Program-made: the position numbers and the translations under genes
Shown: piece by piece, positions 58,805-64,000 of the stretch
How positions within the stretch are numbered: position 1 is the first letter of the stretch
Layout: every line of letters starts with the position of its first letter
Assembly (NCBI GenBank): GCA_034432795.1
Contig: DAOUBF010000057.1
Coordinates: 1-64,000, forward strand
Source: DAOUBF01 sp034432795
Lineage (GTDB): Bacteria > Chloroflexota > Anaerolineae > DSLN01
Direction: 5' to 3'
DNA length: 64,000 nt
Notes under the pieces: model-generated
The model's input: only the letters and a program-made list of their open reading frames with translations
Told to the model about the DNA's origin: nothing
Databases searched by the model: none

Positions 58805-59524
58805 CTATTCGCGGCTGATGATCGTCCCGATAGGCTCCCCCATCACAGCTCGCTCCAGACTGTTGGGTTGCCACAGGTCCAGGATAATGATAGGCAGATC
58901 GTTGTCCATGCACAGGGTAATCGCCGTGCTGTCCATGACCCCCACGCGCATGTTGATGGCGTCCAGGTAGGTGAGGCGCTCAAAGCGCTGGGCGTGGGGG
59001 TTAATGCGCGGATCCTCGGAGTACACAGCGTCCACTTTGGTCGCCTTGATGAGCACATCGGCGCCGATCTCCATGGCGCGCAGCGCCGCCGCCGTGTCGG
59101 TGGTGAAGTAGGGGTTGCCTGTGCCGCCGCCGATGATCACCACGCGGCCTTTCTCCAGATGACGGATGGCGCGGCCACGGATGTAGGGTTCGGCCACAGC
59201 GTGCATCTCAATCGCCGTTTGCACGCGCGTGGTGACGCCCAGGCGTTCCAGCGCATCACGCAGGGCCAGCGCGTTCATCACCGTGGCGATCATGCCCATA
59301 TGGTCGGCGGTGCTGCGGTCCATGCCGTGCGCCAGGCCATCGCGGCCACGCCAGATGTTGCCCGCCCCCAGGACGATGGCGATCTCCACGCCGTGATCCT
59401 TGACCGCTTTGATCTTGGCGGCGACCTCCTCACACATATGGGGGCTGATGCCAAAGCCGCCCGGCCCGGCCAGCGCCTCGCCGCCCAGCTTCAGCAACAC
59501 CCGTTTGTATTTGGGAACCGGCAC
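58805..59524 (-). CDS. pyrH: Uridylate kinase
   Basis: The likely start is GTG 59524 behind AGAGG, giving 239 residues; an upstream extension to 59581 overlaps tsf. KRVLLKLGGEAL, VLGAGNIWRGRDG and the terminal TIISRE match hexameric bacterial UMP kinase. The enzyme makes UDP from UMP. It overlaps none of its neighbours after this correction, lying 16 bp after tsf. Confidence 0.95.
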   Translation of the reverse strand: MPVPKYKRVLLKLGGEALAGPGGFGISPHMCEEVAAKIKAVKDHGVEIAIVLGAGNIWRGRDGLAHGMDRSTADHMGMIATVMNALALRDALERLGVTTRVQTAIEMHAVAEPYIRGRAIRHLEKGRVVIIGGGTGNPYFTTDTAAALRAMEIGADVLIKATKVDAVYSEDPRINPHAQRFERLTYLDAINMRVGVMDSTAITLCMDNDLPIIILDLWQPNSLERAVMGEPIGTIISRE

Positions 59525-59540
59525 GTCTGCCTCTTTCGTG

Positions 59541-60158
59541 CTAGGATTGGGTGGCCTCCTCACCCAACTCATAGCGCACAAAGCGTCGCACGATGATGTT
59601 CTCGCCCAGGCGGGCGATAGCCTGCTGGATCAGGTCTCTGATCCTGATGCTGTCATCGCGGACGTAGAGTTGCTCCATCAGGCAGGTATCTTCATAGAAC
59701 TTCTTGAGCCGACCCTCCACGATGCGGTCCACGACAGCTTCGGGCTTGCCCTCGGCCAGCGCCGCCCGGCGAAACTCCGCCTTGACCGCTTCCAGCGTCT
59801 CCGCCGGCACCTCCTCTGGCAACACGTAGCGCGGGTTGGCGAAAGCGATGTGCAGGGCAAGCTCATGGGCCAATTCCTGGAATTGGGGGGTGCGGGCCAC
59901 AAAATCGCTCTCGCAGTTGACCTCCACCAGCACGCCGATGCGGTTACCGGGGTGAACATACCCCTCAATGCGGCCCTCGCGGGCCTCGCGTCCGGCCTTC
60001 TTCGCTGCGGCTGCGGCGCCCTTCTCGCGCAGGATTTGAGCCGCCTTCTCCATATCGCCGTTGGCCTGTTCCAGCGCCTTGCGGCAATCCAGCACGCCGG
60101 CGCCGGTGGCCTCGCGCAGTTCCTTCACCATTGCAGTGGTAATCTCTGCCACACTCAC
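59541..60158 (-). CDS. tsf: Elongation factor Ts (short form)
   Basis: GTG 60158 overlaps the rpsB stop and follows GAGGAG within it. The 205-residue protein has VKELREATGAGVLDCRKALE, the CESDFVART core and a short C-terminal dimerisation domain, like Thermus-type EF-Ts rather than the 280-residue E. coli form. It exchanges nucleotide on EF-Tu. Confidence 0.96.
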   Translation of the reverse strand: MSVAEITTAMVKELREATGAGVLDCRKALEQANGDMEKAAQILREKGAAAAAKKAGREAREGRIEGYVHPGNRIGVLVEVNCESDFVARTPQFQELAHELALHIAFANPRYVLPEEVPAETLEAVKAEFRRAALAEGKPEAVVDRIVEGRLKKFYEDTCLMEQLYVRDDSIRIRDLIQQAIARLGENIIVRRFVRYELGEEATQS

Positions 60159-61099
60159 TCCTCTTTTTCCTCGTCTTCTATATCGTCCTCTTCGTCTTCA
60201 AACGCTTCGTCTTCCGCAAGCTCTTCCACATCCTCCTCCGCGATGGCGGCTTCAAAGTCCTCCTCGCCCAGCAAGGCCGGGAACAGTTCGCCGCCGCGCA
60301 GCTTGGCCAGGGTGGCCTCGCCCAGGTAGCGCTCATCCTCCTCTTCCTCGGAGGCGTATTCATACTCATACTCCTCCGGCTCTGGGACCACCTCCACCGG
60401 CAGGCCGGCCTCCTTGCGCATGTTCATGCCCTCCAGGACGGCATCGGCCATGCGGGAGACGATCAGCTTGATGGCGCGGATGGCATCGTCGTTGGCGGGG
60501 ATGACCAGGTCAATGCGATCGGGATCGCAATTGGTATCCACCATAGCGATAATGGGGATATTGAGCGCGTTCGCCTCGCGGACGGCGGTCTCTTCGCGGC
60601 GCACATCCACAATGAAGAGAAGGTCCGGCAGGCGTCGCATCTCCTTCAGGCCACCGAAGCGCTCGTTGAGCGCCTCAATCTCGCGGTTCAGTTCAAGCGC
60701 CTCTTTCTTGGGGAGGCGCTCAAACTCGCCGGCGTCGCGGCGGGCTTCCAGGTCGCGCAGGTACTCAATACGGCTGCGCATGGTGCGCCAGTTGGTGAGC
60801 GTCCCCCCCAGCCAGCGCTGGTTGACGTAGGGCATACCGCAGCGCTGGGCCTGTTGGGCGATGGTTTCCTGGGCCTGGCGCTTGGTGCCAACGAACAGCA
60901 CCGTCCCACCTTGCGCCACGGTATCGCGGATCAGCGCGTAGGCCTGGTCAATCGCCTGGATGGTCTGTTGCAGGTCAATAATATGGATGCCGTTGCGCTC
61001 GGTAAAGATGAACGGCTTCATTTTGGGGTTCCACCGTCGGGTGCGGTGCCCGAAGTGGACCCCGGTTTCCAGCAGGGCCTTCATTGAAACGACGGCCAT
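60155..61099 (-). CDS. rpsB: 30S ribosomal protein uS2 with acidic C-terminal extension
   Basis: A 314-residue uS2; the core (ALLETGVHFGHRTRRWNPKM ... IPIIAMVDTNCDPD) is ordinary and ends near residue 230. It is followed by about 85 residues rich in Glu and Asp (EYEYEYASEEEEDER; EEDVEELAEDEAFEDEED), longer than in most bacteria. A strong promoter lies upstream at 61232-61260 and AGGAGG before ATG 61099. It heads the rpsB-tsf-pyrH-frr-uppS-cdsA operon. Confidence 0.95.
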   Translation of the reverse strand: MAVVSMKALLETGVHFGHRTRRWNPKMKPFIFTERNGIHIIDLQQTIQAIDQAYALIRDTVAQGGTVLFVGTKRQAQETIAQQAQRCGMPYVNQRWLGGTLTNWRTMRSRIEYLRDLEARRDAGEFERLPKKEALELNREIEALNERFGGLKEMRRLPDLLFIVDVRREETAVREANALNIPIIAMVDTNCDPDRIDLVIPANDDAIRAIKLIVSRMADAVLEGMNMRKEAGLPVEVVPEPEEYEYEYASEEEEDERYLGEATLAKLRGGELFPALLGEEDFEAAIAEEDVEELAEDEAFEDEEDDIEDEEKEE

Positions 61100-61231
61100 T
61101 GGGGTACAAACCTCCTAATAAAAAAATCGTTTTGGGAACGTCCGCCCCCTTCACCCCCGCCGGAGCCAGCAGGCCAGGCTGGCACGGCCGGACGGGTCCA
61201 GGAGCGTGTTGGATACGTTCTGACACAGGCT

Positions 61232-61260
61232 ATTCTACCATGTGGGGGCACAACTGTCAA
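61232..61260 (-). promoter_or_regulatory. Strong promoter of the rpsB operon
   Basis: On the minus strand TTGACA (61260-61255), 17 bp, TAGAAT (61237-61232), about 130 bases before ATG 61099. The leader between can form a GC-rich stem (CGTCCGGCC ... GGACG) before AGGAGG, a possible site for ribosomal-protein autoregulation. Confidence 0.85.
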
Positions 61261-61552
61261 AGGCATACGCTTAGTGTTGGGGACGACTTTGGGCCGGCGA
61301 CTGTAGGAGCGCACGGCCAACGGCCCACCAGACACGGTCCCCTTCACAGGACGCCTGCTGGCAGTCAACCGCAGGGCTACCCCCCAATAGTGCCTAAGTC
61401 TAAGAAAAGTATCAAGACTGTCCAGATCGCATCTATTCTCCCCCTTCTGGGACCGGAGTACCAGTGACTTCTGGTATCATTGACTCTATGATTGAGGATG
61501 GTCGGGATGTCGGAAAGGATGACATCATGTTTTGTATTGTGAAGGGATTGCT
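61261..61552. other. Intergenic region between rpsB and the Tad-like genes
   Basis: No supported gene. It contains a palindrome TACCAG-TGACTT-CTGGTA (61459-61476) followed by TTGACT, a possible operator or promoter for the downstream plus-strand genes. The remaining part shows no recognisable element. Confidence 0.5.
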
Positions 61553-62230
61553 GTGTCAAATAGATTAGATATGCGGCACAGGTATAGGCGTGAACTCCCC
61601 ATGCTGCAGGCAAGCCCGGTCGGAGGCCCGGCGCCGGGCCGCAAGCGCGAGCGCGGCCAGAGCATGGTGGAAATGGCCCTGATTACCCCTGTCCTGATCC
61701 TGATGCTGGCTGCCCTGGTTGAGTTGGGTATGCTGGCCAACAATTACATTGCTGTCCTGGACGCGGGCCGCGAAGGGGCCCGTTTTGGCGCCAGCGGTGA
61801 CCCGATGTTCCGCGAGAACAACCCCGACTGCGGCACGACGCTGGACTACTACGTGCAGATCGCCTGCCTGGTGGAGCAGAGCATGGCGCCGCTGACGATA
61901 GATCCCACGCGGGATGACATCGTCATCTCGGTGTTCGCCATTGCCGACGGCCAGGTTGTGGCTCGCCTACCCTCCGAAACCGGCGAGAATGGCTGGTCGC
62001 GCTATGGCAACCGCACCTCACGTTTCCGCAGCGCGGACATCCAGGCCCTCATCAACCCCGGCGACCCGCCCAGCGGCATGGTGGCGGTAGAGGTGTTTTA
62101 CAACCATCATCAGGTGCTTAAGCTGCCCTTTTTTACCGCTTTTATCCCCGATCCGATCCCTATCCGCACTTATACCATAATGCCTGTCTCTGCGGCTGAG
62201 CCAACGCCCACGCCCATACCCACACCGTGA
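61553..62230 (+). CDS. TadE-like pilus/surface protein
   Basis: The preferred start is GTG 61553, 5 bp after AAGGGA, with 225 residues. GQSMVEMALITPVLILMLAALVELGMLANNY is the TadE N-terminal signature (in two parts): a short prepilin-like glutamate at +5 of the hydrophobic segment. The rest is an extracellular domain. It begins a cluster of three TadE/TadG-like genes. C-terminal proline repeats (PTPTPIPTP) are probably cell-wall or spacer sequence. Confidence 0.85.
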   Translation: MSNRLDMRHRYRRELPMLQASPVGGPAPGRKRERGQSMVEMALITPVLILMLAALVELGMLANNYIAVLDAGREGARFGASGDPMFRENNPDCGTTLDYYVQIACLVEQSMAPLTIDPTRDDIVISVFAIADGQVVARLPSETGENGWSRYGNRTSRFRSADIQALINPGDPPSGMVAVEVFYNHHQVLKLPFFTAFIPDPIPIRTYTIMPVSAAEPTPTPIPTP

Positions 62231-62311
62231 GGCGCAACGGCATCGGGTTGAGGCGCGTTCTCAGGATGGAAGCTCACAGAGGTGCCATCGGCAGGAGGGA
62301 GGTAAGACGCT

Positions 62312-63721
62312 ATGAAACACATACCGGGTGTATTCCACGCTCTGTCGTCCGTCGTCCGTCGTCCGTCGTCCGCCAGTGAAAGCGGCCAATCCCTGGTGAT
62401 CCTGGGCGGGGGCTTTGTGGCCCTGCTCTTCCTCCTCGGCCTGGTGATTGATGCGGGCATCGCCTATCTGAGTTGGGGGCATCTGCGGCGCACAGTGGAC
62501 GCGGCGGCGCTGGCTGGCGCGGCCCAGTTCCGCCAGAACCGCACCCTGACGGATATTCGCGCTTCGGCGGTTGAATTCATCCGCCTGCATAATATCGTCC
62601 CCACCGAAGTGAACGTGGATACCTGCGATAGTGATCCCTCCCTGTGCACCAGCCCGGCGCGCAAATTTGTGCGCGTCCGCGCCGGAATGGAGGTTCGCCC
62701 GGTCTTCCTGCGCCTGTTCGGCTGGAATAGCTTCATCCTCAAGAGCGAGGCCATTGCCGAAGCCGCCAGCCTGGACATTGTGCTGGTGCTGGACACCTCG
62801 GACTCCATGACCTATGATGCGCCCCCCGGCGACCCCATGCGCGACCCGACCATCTGTAACCCGCTCCGCGCCTGCCATCCCTTTGAGGAGGTGCGGGCCG
62901 CTGCCCTGAGCTTCCTTGACTACCTGTATCCGCCTTACGATCAGATCGGCGTGGTCAGCTTTGACCGGTGGGCCTCGCTGGACCAGCCCCTCGGCCCGGA
63001 CCGGAATGCCGCGATTACGGCCATCAACAACCTGGAGGTCTATGTGCCCTATTCGCCCATGACCTGCCCCTCCTGGGTCCGCGACGAATATCCCAAGGAC
63101 GGTCTCGCTGACCATGACCCCTCGGAATGTACTTCCACCAACATCGGCGGCGGGATGTTGATGGGGGTCAACGAATTCTCCGGCCCGGCGGCGCGCCGCG
63201 ATGCCGTCTGGGTGATGATCCTGCTCACCGACGGCTCGGCCAATGCCACCGATAACGACCCCGACCCCTTCCCGCCGACGGGCTACTGTCCGGGCACCCG
63301 CGACAACCCCACCTGGGTGCAACCTTTCTGCCGCGATGACAGCCTGAGCCGCCACCCGCCGTCGGACCCCTGGTACGATGCGGACGATTATGCCCGCGAT
63401 ATCGCCGATCTTGCCGGCCTGCCCCCGCCGCAGGGCAACTTCATCGCCATCTACACCATCGGTCTGGGTCGACAGGTCATTGAGACCAGTTGCGGGCCTA
63501 ACCCCTGCAACGTCCCGGACGCGGGGGAGAAGCTCTTGCGCTACATCGCCGCCGTCGGCGATGATGGGAACCCCAATACGGACCCCTGCGCAGGCGTCCC
63601 ACCTTCCACGCTGGGCAATCCGCAGTCGTGCGGCAACTACTACTTCGCGCCCAGCGGCGGCGACTTGCAGGCGATCTTCCAGAACATCGCTTCGCGCATC
63701 TTCACACGCATCCATCGCTAA
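62312..63721 (+). CDS. TadG-like protein with von Willebrand factor A domain
   Basis: A 469-residue protein. After an N-terminus encoded by a GTCCGTC period-7 array (HALSSVVRRPSSAS), it has the TadG-type segment ESGQSLVILGGGFVALLFLLGLVIDAGIAYLS in parts, then a VWA domain with DTSDS as its MIDAS motif and a later TDGSAN. It contains many cysteines in inserted loops (CPSWVRDEYPKD; CGPNPCNVPD), suggesting an extracellular disulfide-rich protein. It probably acts in pilus or surface adhesion with its neighbours. The ATG 62312 start is clear. Confidence 0.88.
   Translation: MKHIPGVFHALSSVVRRPSSASESGQSLVILGGGFVALLFLLGLVIDAGIAYLSWGHLRRTVDAAALAGAAQFRQNRTLTDIRASAVEFIRLHNIVPTEVNVDTCDSDPSLCTSPARKFVRVRAGMEVRPVFLRLFGWNSFILKSEAIAEAASLDIVLVLDTSDSMTYDAPPGDPMRDPTICNPLRACHPFEEVRAAALSFLDYLYPPYDQIGVVSFDRWASLDQPLGPDRNAAITAINNLEVYVPYSPMTCPSWVRDEYPKDGLADHDPSECTSTNIGGGMLMGVNEFSGPAARRDAVWVMILLTDGSANATDNDPDPFPPTGYCPGTRDNPTWVQPFCRDDSLSRHPPSDPWYDADDYARDIADLAGLPPPQGNFIAIYTIGLGRQVIETSCGPNPCNVPDAGEKLLRYIAAVGDDGNPNTDPCAGVPPSTLGNPQSCGNYYFAPSGGDLQAIFQNIASRIFTRIHR
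62338..62370. repeat. GTCCGTC tandem array at the start of the VWA gene
   Basis: Four near-perfect 7-bp units TCGTCCG TCGTCCG TCGTCCG TCGTCCG lie in frame after codon 9 of the VWA gene. Confidence 0.85.
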
Positions 63722-63787
63722 AGGTGTCCAGAAGGTGCTTAAGGGATCTTTCATAGGGTAACGGGTGATGAATGGTGGAGGATAAGG

Positions 63788-64000
63788 ATGGAACTCATAG
63801 GAACTCGGAGGAACTCTGAGAACGCGCAGCACCCCCCGGGCAAGGGGCAATCTTTCACGGAGTTCGCCATGACCCTGCCCCTGCTGCTGATCTTGCTGTT
63901 TGCGCTGATTGAGGCTGCCCGCGTGTTTCAGGCCTGGCTGACGGTGGAGAACGCGGCGCGGGCGGCGGCCCGCTACGGCGTCACCGGCGAGTACAACCCG
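63788..64000 (+). CDS. TadE-like protein (partial)
   Basis: From ATG 63788 the frame is open to the window end (71 codons). It encodes a TadE-like prepilin segment, GQSFTEFAMTLPLLLILLFA followed by LIEAARVFQAWLTVENAARAA, preceded by a hydrophilic leader. GGAACTC units repeated in the leader (63791-63820) have a period near 10. It is the third TadE/TadG-like gene in a row. Confidence 0.85.
   Translation, partial: MELIGTRRNSENAQHPPGKGQSFTEFAMTLPLLLILLFALIEAARVFQAWLTVENAARAAARYGVTGEYNP

Noticed and set aside
2659..62370. CRISPR arrays in the repeat-rich stretches
   Set aside because: The units are 7 bp and contiguous with no spacers, often inverted, and no cas genes are present.
62261..63850. 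A long minus-strand ORF opposite the VWA gene
   Set aside because: Its protein is Arg/Gly/Ala-rich with no recognisable fold, while the plus strand has a complete MIDAS motif.

Overview
The window is a GC-rich bacterial chromosome segment that I read as Chloroflexota, probably a thermophilic Anaerolineae-like lineage. The reasons are indirect: a TtuB/TtuA-type tRNA 2-thiolation pair (a thermophile trait), an archaeal-type methionine adenosyltransferase, a large TPR protein with repeated P-[DE]-W-L motifs, a Tad pilus-type locus, and very many intergenic palindromes. No rRNA gene is present to settle the taxonomy. Most of the window is dense housekeeping DNA with frequent ATGA start/stop overlaps.

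Layout. 1-4.5 kb (minus): envelope polysaccharide glycosyltransferases. 4.7-9.5 kb (plus): DUF4870-type membrane protein, recJ, a sugar-nucleotide epimerase and a secreted glycosidase-like protein. 9.5-11.9 kb: an accessory module of a DNA methyltransferase, a LAGLIDADG-fold protein lacking the usual catalytic acids, and a PD-(D/E)XK nuclease. 12.2-27.8 kb (plus): DUF1385, mdh, pckA, ttuB-ttuA, yhhQ-queF, era, guaB, purB, panE, tgt, uppP, a phosphate-binding-like lipoprotein and a lipid kinase. 27.8-32.4 kb: a cooF-cooS-NADH oxidoreductase carbon monoxide dehydrogenase island. 32.7-35.9 kb: an AT-rich restriction-modification island beside tRNA-Arg(CCT). 36.0-40.4 kb: aminotransferase and serA, a YbjN-like protein and an M28 peptidase. 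40.5-43.2 kb (minus): archaemetzincin, AmrS-type radical SAM enzyme and archaeal-type SAM synthetase. 43.3-45.6 kb (minus): a second PD-(D/E)XK nuclease/methyltransferase pair. 45.8-46.3 kb: a DUF4258/DUF2283 toxin-antitoxin-like pair. 46.4-53.6 kb: hydrolase, thpR, LOG-like protein, Amt, Mut7-C, rsfS, ndk and the TPR protein. 54-61.1 kb (minus): rho, glpX and the conserved run rpsB-tsf-pyrH-frr-uppS-cdsA. 61.5-64 kb (plus): TadE/TadG-like surface genes, cut by the window end.

Two patterns stand out. First, three accessory cassettes sit between duplicated edges of resident genes. The CODH island lies between two ~90 %-identical copies of a convergent gene-end overlap. The R-M island lies between two copies of the tRNA-Arg promoter plus 5' half, one with its anticodon arm inverted. 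The toxin-antitoxin-like pair lies between two exact 34-bp copies of the hydrolase start, and appears to have captured that gene's promoter. No recombinase gene is visible. Second, inverted arrays of 7-bp repeats occur in at least a dozen places, several in frame inside essential genes, where they encode stop-free peptide insertions.

The best candidate for an undescribed system is the methyltransferase / LAGLIDADG-like / PD-(D/E)XK module at 9.5-11.9 kb, in which the LAGLIDADG protein may supply sequence recognition rather than cleavage.
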